Shown: piece after piece, positions 1 to 9,280 of the stretch | How positions within the stretch are numbered: position 1 is the stretch's first letter | Layout of the letters: every line of letters starts with the position of its first letter | From: an uncultured Lachnospiraceae bacterium | GTDB lineage: Bacteria; Bacillota; Clostridia; Lachnospirales; Lachnospiraceae | Length of the DNA stretch: 58,397 bases | Direction of reading: 5' to 3' | Assembly: GCA_902786205.1 (NCBI GenBank) | Contig: CADABQ010000013.1 | Span: 1 to 58,397 of the forward strand | Program-made: the position numbers and the translations under genes | Notes under the pieces: generated by a model | The model's input: the letters and a program-made list of their open reading frames with translations, nothing else | Database searches by the model: none | Told to the model about the DNA's origin: nothing

Positions 1-15
1 AATGATATTTTCACC

Positions 16-38
16 AAGGGGGAAGTGCGCCCTTTTTT
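16..38 (+). terminator. Possible terminator of a gene left of the window
   Basis: A short stem, AAGGG with CCCTT around a 9-nt loop, is followed by a run of six T on the plus strand. It would end a plus-strand transcript entering from outside the window. The stem is only five pairs, so this is a weak call. Confidence 0.35.
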
Positions 39-104
39 ATTCCAAAAATAAAATCAATATTTTTTCATTTTTTTATTGACATTTATTAGCTGGACTTTTA
101 TACA

Positions 105-135
105 GAAAAAGTGTCTGATTGCTCAAACACTTTTC
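105..135 (-). terminator. recA terminator
   Basis: The inverted repeat AAAAGTGT/ACACTTTT has a smaller inner stem (TGA/TCA) in its loop. On the minus strand it lies just after the recA stop and ends in a T tract. It fits a Rho-independent terminator for recA. Confidence 0.7.
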
Positions 136-141
136 CCAATT

Positions 142-1206
142 TTATTCCTGCTCCGATGCCTGTTCTTCCACTTCTTCTTTCGCATTCTTCATTTGTTCTT
201 CTTCTGTATCTCCTAGTGCAAAACGCTCACGTACTTTCTTTTCTATTTCAGCAAAAACATCTGGATTTTCTTTCAAATATTTCTTTGCATTCTCTCTTCC
301 CTGTCCAATCTTTGTTCCCTCGTAAGCATACCATGCACCACTTTTCATAACAACGCCCTCACTAGCCGCTAAGTCAAGTACATCTCCTGTCTTTGAAATA
401 CCTTCTCCAAACATGATATCAAACTCAGCCTCTTTAAAAGGAGGAGCCACTTTATTCTTTACAACACGTACCCTTGTACGGTTTCCGATTGCCTCTCCAT
501 TTTGTTTTAATGTCTCAATTCTACGCACATCCATACGAATTGAAGAATAAAACTTAAGTGCACGACCACCAGTAGTTGTTTCTGGATTACCAAACATTAC
601 TCCTACCTTTTCACGAAGCTGATTGATAAAAATTACAATACAATTAGATTTACTAATAATTGCTGTTAATTTTCTCAATGCCTGTGACATAAGTCTAGCT
701 TGTAAACCAACATGAGAATCTCCCATATCACCATCAATTTCAGCCTTTGGAACTAACGCAGCCACCGAATCGACAATCAGTATATCTACAGCTCCCGAAC
801 GAACCATTGTCTCAGCGATTTCCAATGCCTGTTCTCCATTATCCGGCTGTGAAATGTATAAATTTTCAATATCTACACCAATATTTCTTGCATATGCAGG
901 ATCTAAAGCATGTTCTGCATCAATAAAACCAGCAATACCTCCAGCCTTCTGTACCTCCGCAACCATATGTAATGCTACCGTAGTTTTACCACTAGATTCC
1001 GGTCCATATATTTCAACGATTCTTCCCTTTGGTACTCCACCCAAACCTAATGCTAAGTCTAAACTAAGAGAACCTGTTGGTACTGTTTCAATCTGCATGT
1101 TCGCACTTTTGTCTCCTAATTTCATAACAGATCCTTTTCCGTACTGTTTTTCAATTTGAGATAAAGCCGCTTCTAATGCTTTCATTTTATTTGTATTTTT
1201 TTCCAT
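142..1206 (-). CDS. recA: Recombinase RecA
   Basis: RecA forms ATP-dependent filaments on single-stranded DNA, drives strand exchange and triggers LexA self-cleavage in the SOS response. The 354-residue product has the usual family length. Walker A (GPESSGKTT) is at about residues 68-76. The C-terminus is acidic (EEEQ...EEVEEQ), as usual for RecA. I place the start at the ATG at 1206, which has AAGGAGAG upstream. An ATG 27 bases further upstream lies inside the LexA box and is not credible. The gene has its own promoter, LexA site and terminator, so it is monocistronic and SOS-controlled. Confidence 0.98.
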   Translation of the reverse strand: MEKNTNKMKALEAALSQIEKQYGKGSVMKLGDKSANMQIETVPTGSLSLDLALGLGGVPKGRIVEIYGPESSGKTTVALHMVAEVQKAGGIAGFIDAEHALDPAYARNIGVDIENLYISQPDNGEQALEIAETMVRSGAVDILIVDSVAALVPKAEIDGDMGDSHVGLQARLMSQALRKLTAIISKSNCIVIFINQLREKVGVMFGNPETTTGGRALKFYSSIRMDVRRIETLKQNGEAIGNRTRVRVVKNKVAPPFKEAEFDIMFGEGISKTGDVLDLAASEGVVMKSGAWYAYEGTKIGQGRENAKKYLKENPDVFAEIEKKVRERFALGDTEEEQMKNAKEEVEEQASEQE

Positions 1207-1226
1207 TTTACTCTCTCCTTTTTCAA

Positions 1227-1240
1227 CGAACATCTGTTCT
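1227..1240. promoter_or_regulatory. LexA (SOS) box of recA
   Basis: CGAACATCTGTTCT contains GAAC-N4-GTTC, the core of the Firmicutes LexA/DinR operator. It sits between the recA -10 element and the ribosome binding site, where a bound repressor would block transcription. Sequence and position agree with the known regulation of recA. Confidence 0.85.
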
Positions 1241-1249
1241 GTATCTCTA

Positions 1250-1278
1250 ATGATAATATATATTTACAATTCTGTCAA
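1250..1278 (-). promoter_or_regulatory. recA sigma-A promoter
   Basis: On the minus strand, TTGACA and TATCAT are separated by exactly 17 bases, immediately upstream of the LexA box and the recA start. Confidence 0.85.
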
Positions 1279-1790
1279 GGCAATTCTTTATTTTTGCCTT
1301 TCCTTTTTCTCACAATAAATAGTATGTGGTCGTAGCAAAATATATCTATACCCCTTCTATATAAATCCGTTCAGTCCGCATACATCCGACGCTTTAATAG
1401 CCACATTTTACTACTTAATCCACAGTAATGCAATCTACCACTGCTGTTCCACAACTATTCTGTATCAATAAATTTTAACATGGAAATCACAATACAGAAT
1501 GTATTGCTCTAAAGAAATAAGATATTTTTATTATACAAAAAATTCAAGAAATTGTAAAGAGTTCGATTGAAATATTGTTACTGTTGTTTACTGTTCACAG
1601 TTAGGTATTTTCGATACCGAAAATACTGTATGAACGTCTATCATGCACAGTCTGGGACAATTTTTCATGCGTAGCATTTTCTAAAAACGTTACTGATTGC
1701 ACGGGGGTGTGAATAGTAACTCCTAGTTCACCAAAAGGTAACAATGCTTACTGATAGCTAAGTGCCTTCTCTAAACTGCTACACAAAACA
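1279..1790. other. Gene-free gap filled with short inverted repeats
   Basis: This stretch between recA and ilvA has no credible gene. It holds a palindromic repeat at 1604-1634 that recurs near 23.67 kb. A stem with GTTACT/AGTAAC ends lies at 1689-1720, with an inner TGCAC/GTGTG pairing. Around 1561-1600 the tract has TTCGATTGAA and TGTTACTGTT-type motifs. TTCGATTGAA and TGTTAC recur in the ftsY-ilvA gap, and ATATTGTTAC recurs near 53.9 kb. It looks like a graveyard of small dispersed repeats. Confidence 0.5.
1604..1634 (-). repeat. Palindromic dispersed repeat, copy 1
   Basis: The minus strand reads TTCATACA followed by a perfect 22-nt palindrome (GTATTTTCG, GTAT, CGAAAATAC region). It matches 23666-23696 at 28 of 31 positions in the opposite orientation. 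Confidence 0.6.
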
Positions 1791-1832
1791 GAAAAGTCAT
1801 ATAATTTATTATTAATAATAAATTATATGACT
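1791..1832 (-). terminator. ilvA terminator; perfect 38-bp palindrome
   Basis: Positions 1795-1832 are a perfect palindrome: a 17-bp stem around TTAA. A T tract follows on the minus strand. It lies downstream of ilvA and can act as its terminator. The stem is almost wholly A/T. Confidence 0.7.
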
Positions 1833-1913
1833 CTTTATCATCTATGTAGAATCCATTTGCAAAAAATCTTTTGCATCAAATTCAAAACTAACATAATATA
1901 TTCTCAGTTGAAA

Positions 1914-3131
1914 TTAATAAACGCTCTTTGGATCCTCAATCTTAGGATGATATCCTTTATCCTCTAATGCTTGAATAATTTCTTTTTTGTGTTCATGTCC
2001 AAATGCTTCCATCGTAATCTGTAATTCTACCGCTGAATTTCGGTTAATACTTACAAATTGATTATGATCCAAACGAACTACATTACCACGATGTTCTGCA
2101 ATTACATTTGCAACATTTACTAATTCCCCTGGTCTATCTGGCAAACGAACCGATACCGTAAATATTCTTCCTCTTTGAATCAAACCATGTTGCACAACAG
2201 AAGAAATTGTAATTACATCCATATTTCCACCGCTCAATACAGATACTACTTTCTTCCCTTTACAATCTAAATGATTTAATGCTGCTACCGTTAACAATCC
2301 AGAATTTTCTACTACCATCTTATGATTTTCCATCATATCTAAAAATGCAACGATAAGCTCTCTATCATCAATTGTAATGATATCATCAATATTTTTCTGC
2401 AAATATGGGAAAATTGTACTTCCTGGTGTTTTTACTGCAGTACCATCAGCAATGGTATCTACTGTTGGCAAAGAAACTACTTTTCCCTGCTTTAATGATT
2501 CCTGTAAACAATTTGCACCAGCTGGTTCTACACCAATAACTTTTACATTCGGGTTAAGCATTTTTGCTAATGTCGAAACACCTGTAGCAAGACCGCCCCC
2601 TCCAATTGGAACAAGAATAATATCAACGGTTGGCAAATCTTTAAAAATTTCCATTGCAATTGTTCCCTGACCAGTTGCCACCTGTTCATCATCAAAAGGA
2701 TGAATAAAGGTTGCTCCTGTCTCTTCTGCAAGTTTTAATGCATACGCACATGCATCATCATATACATTGCCATACAATACAACTTCAGCACCATAACTCT
2801 TGGTTCTGTTTACTTTTATCAGCGGCGTAGTGGTTGGCATTACAATCGTAGCCTTTGCACCATAAATTTTTGCAGCATATGCCACTCCTTGTGCATGGTT
2901 TCCTGCTGATGCTGTAATTAAGCCTTTTGCACGATCCTCTTTCGATAAGGTGCTAATTTTATAATATGCTCCACGTACCTTATATGCCCCCGTATACTGC
3001 ATATTTTCTGGTTTCAAATATACCTTGTTTCCTGATGTAGCGGAAAAATACTCACTATATACAAGTTTCGTTCTATTGATTACTTTTTTAACGCACTCTG
3101 ATGCTTCCTCAAATTTTTCCAATGTCAACAT
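1914..3131 (-). CDS. ilvA: Threonine ammonia-lyase
   Basis: This PLP enzyme deaminates L-threonine to 2-oxobutanoate, the first step towards isoleucine or a catabolic route. The PLP-lysine motif TGAYKVRGA is near residue 50 and the glycine-rich phosphate-binding loop is IGGGGLATG. A C-terminal ACT domain begins near FTVSVRLPDRPGEL. At 405 residues it matches the short ACT-bearing IlvA/TdcB type rather than the two-ACT biosynthetic enzyme of about 510 residues. The ATG at 3131 is preferred over an upstream TTG because AGAGG sits nine bases ahead. It stands alone between its own promoter and terminator. Whether its role is biosynthetic or catabolic cannot be read from the sequence. Confidence 0.92.
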   Translation of the reverse strand: MLTLEKFEEASECVKKVINRTKLVYSEYFSATSGNKVYLKPENMQYTGAYKVRGAYYKISTLSKEDRAKGLITASAGNHAQGVAYAAKIYGAKATIVMPTTTPLIKVNRTKSYGAEVVLYGNVYDDACAYALKLAEETGATFIHPFDDEQVATGQGTIAMEIFKDLPTVDIILVPIGGGGLATGVSTLAKMLNPNVKVIGVEPAGANCLQESLKQGKVVSLPTVDTIADGTAVKTPGSTIFPYLQKNIDDIITIDDRELIVAFLDMMENHKMVVENSGLLTVAALNHLDCKGKKVVSVLSGGNMDVITISSVVQHGLIQRGRIFTVSVRLPDRPGELVNVANVIAEHRGNVVRLDHNQFVSINRNSAVELQITMEAFGHEHKKEIIQALEDKGYHPKIEDPKSVY

Positions 3132-3175
3132 TACAAACAACCTCTTTTCTCATCCTGTAAGATTCTTATTTTTAT

Positions 3176-3204
3176 ATTCTAGCACTATTACTTTTTCGTT
3201 TCAA
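3176..3204 (-). promoter_or_regulatory. ilvA promoter
   Basis: TTGAAA and TAGAAT are spaced 17 bases apart on the minus strand, about 45 bases upstream of the ilvA start. Confidence 0.65.
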
Positions 3205-3233
3205 GCAATTATCTATATAAATTCAAAATAGCT

Positions 3234-3280
3234 GTAACAGTTCAATCGAAGGGCATCTATGTCCAGTGTCTGACTGTTAC
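3234..3280. repeat. Inverted repeat GTAACAGT...ACTGTTAC
   Basis: The 8-bp arms flank a 31-nt interior in the gap behind ftsY. There is no clear T tract, so it is not a convincing terminator. TTCGATTGAA and TGTTAC also occur in the recA-ilvA gap, suggesting a shared repeat family. Confidence 0.4.
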
Positions 3281-3292
3281 AAATAACTAGAT

Positions 3293-4597
3293 TTACTCTT
3301 CTACTTCAAACAAAGCATCTACAAAATCATCTGCATCAAACTTTTGTAAATCCTCGATTTTTTCACCAATACCAATATATTTAACTGGTATGTTTAATTC
3401 CGATTGGATTGCAATTGCAATTCCACCCTTTGCCGTACCATCTAACTTTGTCAAAATAATTCCCGTAATATCTGCTACCTCACTAAACTGTTTTGCTTGT
3501 GCCATAGCATTTTGTCCCGTAGTACCATCCAAAACAATAAAAGTTTCTCTGCACGCATCTGGATATTCACGATCTATAATACGATTGATTTTCTTTAACT
3601 CTTCCATTAAATTCTTTTTATTATGCAATCGTCCAGCTGTATCTACCAACAATATATCTGTTCCTTTTGCCTTAGCCGATGCAAGCGCATCAAATACAAC
3701 TGCTGCAGGATCTGAGCCTTCCTGTTGTGCAATAATATCTACACCGGCTCTATTTGTCCATTCTTCTAATTGTTCAATTGCTGCCGCACGAAATGTATCT
3801 GCTGCCGCAACTAAAACTTTTTTTCCCTTTTTCTTTAACTGACTGGATAATTTTCCAATAGATGTCGTCTTTCCAACACCATTCACACCAATAAAAAGTA
3901 CAACCGATTTCTTATCTTCATAGTCATAGGCGTTTTCTTCCACCCGCATCTGCTCTTTAATACTCTCAATCAATATCTGCTTGCATTCTGCCACATCCTT
4001 GATTTTTTCTTCTTTCACCTTTTGACGTAATTTTTCTAATATTTCTGTTGTAGCATTTATTCCAATATCGGCCATAACAAGTACTTCTTCTAATTCTTCA
4101 TAAAACTCTTCATCAATTTTTGTAAAACTACTAAAAATAGAATCAATACCATTTGCAATATTATTACGTGTTTTTGTAAGACCAGATACTAATCGTTTGA
4201 AAAAACCCTTTTTTTCTTTTCCTTCACTTTTCTCTACTTCTGTAGCAACCGCTTCCTGAATATCATCTTGCATGGTATCCATATATATTTCATCCGTTTT
4301 TTCATCCTCTTCTTCAGCAACCGCTTCCTCTAAAACAGACTCATTGGAGGATATTTCTTCAAAAACCGCCTCTCTAATGGACCCCTGTAAACTGCCTGTA
4401 ACATTAACCGAATCAACAGTTTCATCTTCCTCTTCTTCTTCCACAAGTTCTTTTACTGCATCTTCTTGTTTAATTTCTGAAGAAATTGCATCTTGTATGT
4501 CCTTTGTATCACTTTCTACTAAATTTTCCGACCCACCGGGCCCCTCTGGAACATCGTTTTCTTCTTTCTTCTTTCTGAACAAATTAAATAGTGCCAT
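3293..4597 (-). CDS. ftsY: Signal recognition particle receptor FtsY
   Basis: FtsY is the membrane-associated GTPase that receives SRP-ribosome complexes and hands nascent membrane proteins to the translocon. Residues 1-130 are a very acidic A domain. The NG domain follows, with the P-loop GVNGVGKTT, the ADTFRAAA motif, DTAGR and the guanine-specificity motif TKLDG. The A domain carries a motif of the type (D/S)I(Q/R)(D/E)A(I/V)xxE(I/V) three times, near residues 33, 73 and 112. The ribosome binding site AGGAGG overlaps the smc stop codon and the gap to smc is 11 bases. It is the last gene of the plsX-acpP-rnc-smc-ftsY unit, a common Firmicutes arrangement. Confidence 0.97.
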   Translation of the reverse strand: MALFNLFRKKKEENDVPEGPGGSENLVESDTKDIQDAISSEIKQEDAVKELVEEEEEDETVDSVNVTGSLQGSIREAVFEEISSNESVLEEAVAEEEDEKTDEIYMDTMQDDIQEAVATEVEKSEGKEKKGFFKRLVSGLTKTRNNIANGIDSIFSSFTKIDEEFYEELEEVLVMADIGINATTEILEKLRQKVKEEKIKDVAECKQILIESIKEQMRVEENAYDYEDKKSVVLFIGVNGVGKTTSIGKLSSQLKKKGKKVLVAAADTFRAAAIEQLEEWTNRAGVDIIAQQEGSDPAAVVFDALASAKAKGTDILLVDTAGRLHNKKNLMEELKKINRIIDREYPDACRETFIVLDGTTGQNAMAQAKQFSEVADITGIILTKLDGTAKGGIAIAIQSELNIPVKYIGIGEKIEDLQKFDADDFVDALFEVEE

Positions 4598-4608
4598 AAT
4601 TTTTCCTC

Positions 4609-7600
4609 CTAATTCTTTTTGCCAGCCTTCTCCATTTCATCCAGCTGATCTTCTATTAAATTTACCGAAACCATTGTAGATACACCCTTTTCCTGCATTG
4701 TAATACCATACATAACATCTGCAGCAGACATCGTTCCTCTACGATGCGTAATCACAATAAATTGTGTATCCTTTGTAAGTTTATGTAAATACTGTGCATA
4801 TCGTTTTACATTCGAATCATCTAACGCTGCTTCAATTTCATCAAGTAAACAAAATGGTGATGGTTTCAAATTTTGAATAGCAAACAACAAAGAAATCGCT
4901 GTCAATGCCTTTTCTCCACCAGACATTTGCATCATATTTTGCAATTTTTTTCCTGGCGGCTGTGCAATAATATTAATGCCAGCTTCCAAAATATCCTCAT
5001 CACTCATTAATGTAATCGTACCCTTTCCACCGCCAAATAATTCTTTGAACACAATATCAAACTGTGCTTTAATCTCTGCAAATTTTTCTTCAAATTGTTT
5101 GCGCATTTCCACATCTAATTCTTCTACTATGTTCATTAATACTTCTTCCGAATGTATCAAATCTTCGTGTTGAGAATGTAATAATTCATACCGTTCCGAT
5201 ACGTTCCGATAATCCTCAATTGCATTTACATTTACATCTCCAAGCCCTTTCATCTTTGACTTAACCTGAGCAATTTCTTTTTTCATGGTAGAAAAATCAA
5301 ACTGTGCCTCTGTTTTATGTTCTAATGCAGTCTGGTAGGTAAGTTCATATTCCTCCCACATATAATTTGCCTGTTGTTCCATTTGTTCCGCTATTTTTTC
5401 CTTACGATTATTTAATCGGAATATTTCCTTATCAAGATTACCTATATCTTCAGAAATCTGCTCTCGTTGTTTTAATAATACTTTGTGCTGCTGTGCTGTT
5501 TCTTCTCGATCTAATTTTAATGTTTCAATATATAAATCTACTTCTTTAATGTCTTCCTGTTCTTTTTCTAATTGAGCCCTCATCCTCTGGATTGTCTGTT
5601 CTTTTTCTACAACCTGTTTTGCAGAATCTTCTGCACTGTCTTCTAATTGTTTGTATTCTTCATCCAGATTTTTTAATTCTTTTTGAATACGTTGAATATT
5701 TGTTTCAATGAATTCTTTTTTCTGTTCAAAAGAAGATGCTTCAATAGAAACTCCTGCCATTTTTTCTCTCAAATCATCCAGTTGTTTCTTTTTTTCTTCC
5801 AATTCGCTATTATATGCTTTCATTTTTCTTTCATGATCCGCATTCTCTTCTTCCAACATATCCATCTGCTTTTGAATCATTGTAACATTACCACGCAACT
5901 CAGCAAATTGTCTTTCCATATCTTCTGTTTCTTCTTGAATCGTCAAATATCCTTTTTCAATTTCTTCCTGATTGCTCTTGGCTTGATTATAATTCAACTT
6001 CGCAGTATTTTCCAACACATACAATTGTTGCAGCTCATCTTGAAGCTTTCTACGTTCCTGCGCCTGCTTATCTCCATTATCTTGAAGTTCTTCTATTTTA
6101 TTTCGAATTTCTTTACAATTTTGACTTAACAATTCTATTTGTTTTTGTCCATCTTCCATCTCACGATGTCTGCTTAATAAATTACTGGAATTTTTGTATG
6201 CACCACCAGACATAGAACCTCCTGGATTTAACAGCTCACCTTCCAATGTTACGATACGAATGGAATTGTTAAACTTTCTTGCAACTTCGATGGCATGATC
6301 AATATGATCCACTACAAGAATTCTTCCCAACAAATATTCTACCAAGTTCAAAAATCTTTCCTCAGCTGTAACCAATTCATTGGCAAAACCTAATACGCCC
6401 AGTTCTTTCCTTGCCTCTTCTCTTCTGGTAATTGTTTTTTTCCCAACAACTGTCAATGGCAAAAAGGTTGCACGACCATAGCGATTTTTTTTCAGGAATT
6501 CAATCAATGTCTTTGCTGTATTTTCATTATCTGTTACAATATTTTGAATACTTCCGCCTAACGCAATTTCCATTGCTACTTCATATTCTTTTTTTACTTT
6601 AATGATATCCGCAACAACACCTACAATACCCGGATTTTTTTGTTTTTGTTCCATCACACGACGAATACTTTGTCCATATCCATCGTAACGTTCTGTCATA
6701 TTTTGCAACGTTTCCAATTTTGATTTCTGGCGATGATATTCCTGTTGCTTTTGATTAAATTTACTTCTTAATTCTTCTAGTTGGCTTTTATCCTGTTTCT
6801 GTTTTTCCTGTAACTCCTGCACACGACTATTTTTTTCTCTAATCTGAGAAGTCACCTCATTTAAACGTACTTCTTCTTTTTGCAAGGTTTCCATGCAAAT
6901 AGATTCCTCTGTTTTACTTTTTAAAATACGTTGGGTCAATTGTGCCTTTTTTACATTTTCTTGCAAAAGCATTGTATTATATTTTTCATATTTTGCTTTC
7001 AATGTAGCATTTTCATTTAATCGGTGCATAATTTCCCGATTCGATTCATCAATTTTATCATTGATTAAATCCATTTGCGTCTTACAGTGCAAAACCTTTT
7101 CTTCCATCTGATCCTTTTTCTGCTCAACACTGTGCATTCCGGAAAATAAGTTTTTCTGTTCTTCTACTTGACTTTGACACTCTTCTTTCTTTTTTTGAAT
7201 ATCTGTCAATATAGTCTGGAGTCGTTCCTGATAATGCTTATCATTTTGTTTTGCTGCTAAAATCTGTTCATGGCAAACCTTTATTTCTCCCTCTAATTTT
7301 TCTTTGTGAATACGTTTTTCGTTTACCATCCCTTTATTTTTTTCTAAAATGATATCCTTTTGTTCTAATTTTTTCTCGTACTCTTCATATTTTTCTTTTA
7401 TCGCAGCAAAGTTTTCATTTTTATCTTGAAAATCACCAGTTACGATTTCAATATTTGATTCCACTTTATCTTCTTCTACCTGAAGCTGCTCGGTCTCTTG
7501 CAAAAAAAGATTGATATCAAGCTGTTTTAAGTTTTCTCGCAATCGCAAATATTCTCTGGCTGTCTCCGATTGCTGTCTTAATGGCCCTACCTGCTTTTCC

Positions 7601-8193
7601 AGTTCAGATAAAATATCATTAATTCGCTCTAAATTTTGTCGTTCTACTTCTAAATTTTTCTGAGCAGTAGCCTTCCTTTTTTTGTATTTGACGATTCCAG
7701 CCGCCTCATCAAATAATTCTCTACGTTCTTCCGGTTTACCATTTAATATTTTATCGATCTGCCCCTGACCAATGATAGAGTACCCCTCTTTACCAATACC
7801 AGTATCCAAAAATAATTCCTGTACATCACGCAAACGACAATTTACACCATTCATTAGATATTCACTTTCACCTGAACGATATACCCTTCTTGCCACTGTA
7901 ACTTCTTCATATGAAGTTGGTAATTTATGATCTGAATTGTCAAAAGTAATCGCCACATAAGCAAAACCTTGCGGTTTTCTCAACTCTGTTCCTGCAAAAA
8001 TAATATCTTCCATTTTTGAACCACGCAATTGTTTGGCACTTTGTTCTCCCAACACCCAACGAACTGCATCTCCAACATTACTTTTTCCACTACCATTTGG
8101 ACCTACAATTGCTGTAATCCCCTTTTGAAATTCAAAAACGATTTTATTTGCAAAGGATTTAAAGCCATGTATCTCAATACTTTTTAAATACAT
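4609..8193 (-). CDS. smc: Chromosome segregation ATPase SMC
   Basis: SMC is the core ATPase of the condensin complex with ScpA and ScpB, and organises newly replicated origins. The 1194-residue product has the full family length. Walker A (GPNGSGKSN) is at residues 31-39. Two long coiled-coil arms flank a hinge around residues 500-680, which contains the GG-rich motif LNPGGSMSGGA. The C-terminal head has the signature MSGGEKAL and Walker B LLDEIEAALDD. It starts 18 bases after the rnc stop and is probably co-transcribed with rnc and ftsY. No oddities are visible. Confidence 0.98.
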   Translation of the reverse strand: MYLKSIEIHGFKSFANKIVFEFQKGITAIVGPNGSGKSNVGDAVRWVLGEQSAKQLRGSKMEDIIFAGTELRKPQGFAYVAITFDNSDHKLPTSYEEVTVARRVYRSGESEYLMNGVNCRLRDVQELFLDTGIGKEGYSIIGQGQIDKILNGKPEERRELFDEAAGIVKYKKRKATAQKNLEVERQNLERINDILSELEKQVGPLRQQSETAREYLRLRENLKQLDINLFLQETEQLQVEEDKVESNIEIVTGDFQDKNENFAAIKEKYEEYEKKLEQKDIILEKNKGMVNEKRIHKEKLEGEIKVCHEQILAAKQNDKHYQERLQTILTDIQKKKEECQSQVEEQKNLFSGMHSVEQKKDQMEEKVLHCKTQMDLINDKIDESNREIMHRLNENATLKAKYEKYNTMLLQENVKKAQLTQRILKSKTEESICMETLQKEEVRLNEVTSQIREKNSRVQELQEKQKQDKSQLEELRSKFNQKQQEYHRQKSKLETLQNMTERYDGYGQSIRRVMEQKQKNPGIVGVVADIIKVKKEYEVAMEIALGGSIQNIVTDNENTAKTLIEFLKKNRYGRATFLPLTVVGKKTITRREEARKELGVLGFANELVTAEERFLNLVEYLLGRILVVDHIDHAIEVARKFNNSIRIVTLEGELLNPGGSMSGGAYKNSSNLLSRHREMEDGQKQIELLSQNCKEIRNKIEELQDNGDKQAQERRKLQDELQQLYVLENTAKLNYNQAKSNQEEIEKGYLTIQEETEDMERQFAELRGNVTMIQKQMDMLEEENADHERKMKAYNSELEEKKKQLDDLREKMAGVSIEASSFEQKKEFIETNIQRIQKELKNLDEEYKQLEDSAEDSAKQVVEKEQTIQRMRAQLEKEQEDIKEVDLYIETLKLDREETAQQHKVLLKQREQISEDIGNLDKEIFRLNNRKEKIAEQMEQQANYMWEEYELTYQTALEHKTEAQFDFSTMKKEIAQVKSKMKGLGDVNVNAIEDYRNVSERYELLHSQHEDLIHSEEVLMNIVEELDVEMRKQFEEKFAEIKAQFDIVFKELFGGGKGTITLMSDEDILEAGINIIAQPPGKKLQNMMQMSGGEKALTAISLLFAIQNLKPSPFCLLDEIEAALDDSNVKRYAQYLHKLTKDTQFIVITHRRGTMSAADVMYGITMQEKGVSTMVSVNLIEDQLDEMEKAGKKN

Positions 8194-8211
8194 ATATGCC
8201 CTCTTTCTTTT

Positions 8212-8901
8212 CTAATCTGTAAGCTTTAGAATTGCCTGATACGCTGCTGCCTGCTCCGCTGCTTTCTTTGTTTTTCCAGTCCCCTGACTAAGTTCTTTTC
8301 CATCGACAATTGCAGCAACTGTAAATATCTTATCATGATCTGGTCCAGACTCGCCAAGTAATTTATATTGCAAAGGTTCTTTATAGTCTGCCTGTACAAT
8401 TTCCTGCAAGATAGTCTTACTATCAAAAAAGAGTTTTTTACTATCAATGTCATCTAAAACATATTTCATGATAAACTCTTTTGCACTAGTAAAACCACCG
8501 TCTAAATAAATTGCACCAATAACTGCTTCGAATGCATCAGAAAGTATAGAATCTCTTGTTGCTCCTCCTGTTGCGATTTCACCTTTTCCTAGCAAAATAT
8601 AATTTCCCAAATCAATCTCTCTTGCACACATAGCCAGAGTAGGTTCGCACACGAGACTGGCACGAAGCTTTGTCATCTCTCCTTCATGCATTCTTTCATT
8701 GGTACTAAAAATATATTCACTGGATATCAATTCTAAAACAGCATCGCCTAAAAATTCAAGTCTTTCATTATTCGCTAATTTGCTCAAACGCATTTCATTG
8801 GCATATGAACTATGCGATAATGCATGTCGTAAATAATTTCGATTTTGAAAATGATATCCAATTTTATTTTCAAATTCATTAATCTTTTCTTGTTTTATCA
8901 T
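8212..8901 (-). CDS. rnc: Ribonuclease III
   Basis: RNase III cuts double-stranded RNA, processes the 30S rRNA precursor and degrades structured mRNAs. The signature NERLEFLGDAVLEL near residue 45 carries the catalytic acidic residues. A second acidic motif, DAFEAVIGAIYLDGG, follows. Residues from about 155 form the double-stranded-RNA-binding domain, ending in KKAAEQAAA. The length of 229 residues is typical. A very stable hairpin lies just upstream, in the gap to acpP, where autoregulatory cleavage by the enzyme is known in other bacteria. Confidence 0.97.
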   Translation of the reverse strand: MIKQEKINEFENKIGYHFQNRNYLRHALSHSSYANEMRLSKLANNERLEFLGDAVLELISSEYIFSTNERMHEGEMTKLRASLVCEPTLAMCAREIDLGNYILLGKGEIATGGATRDSILSDAFEAVIGAIYLDGGFTSAKEFIMKYVLDDIDSKKLFFDSKTILQEIVQADYKEPLQYKLLGESGPDHDKIFTVAAIVDGKELSQGTGKTKKAAEQAAAYQAILKLTD

Positions 8902-8942
8902 AACCCCAAGCCTATCCTTTCTATTTTCTTTGTCTAATTACA

Positions 8943-8980
8943 CAGATAAGCTGTCTGTATAAATACAGACAGCCTATCTG
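8943..8980 (-). promoter_or_regulatory. Long hairpin in the acpP-rnc gap
   Basis: A stem of about 16 bp with a single A-C mismatch (CAGATA, then GCTGTCTGTAT, and their complements) lies 42 bases upstream of rnc. The minus strand has no T tract after it, so it does not look like a terminator. A processing or autoregulatory site for RNase III is a reasonable inference. Confidence 0.55.
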
Positions 8981-9033
8981 CTCTGGAAGGCATTCATAAG
9001 TATAACAAATACTTTTGAATGAAACCTATCCTC

Positions 9034-9264
9034 CTATGCAATTGCATTCTTAATCTGCTCTACAGCATCTGCAACTGTAACAATTTTCTCGGCTTCTTCA
9101 TTATCAATTTCAATTTCAAATTCTTCTTCAATACCCATTATAATTTGAAATACATCTAAAGAATCTGCACCTAAATCATCAACAAAAGATGTTTCCATTT
9201 TGATCTCGTCCGCATCTACATTTAATACCTCACTAATAATACCTTTTAATTTTTCGAATTCCAT
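9034..9264 (-). CDS. acpP: Acyl carrier protein
   Basis: ACP carries growing acyl chains on a 4'-phosphopantetheine arm during fatty-acid and phospholipid synthesis. The 76-residue acidic protein has the attachment motif DDLGADSLD, whose serine (about residue 36) receives the prosthetic group. It follows plsX by 16 bases, matching the frequent plsX-acpP pairing; PlsX uses acyl-ACP as substrate. The ribosome binding site is AAAGGTGG. Confidence 0.97.
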   Translation of the reverse strand: MEFEKLKGIISEVLNVDADEIKMETSFVDDLGADSLDVFQIIMGIEEEFEIEIDNEEAEKIVTVADAVEQIKNAIA

Positions 9265-9280
9265 ATTATTTCCACCTTTC

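Noticed and set aside
1207..1233. Upstream ATG for recA
   Set aside because: It lies inside the LexA box, and the ribosome binding site favours the ATG at 1206.
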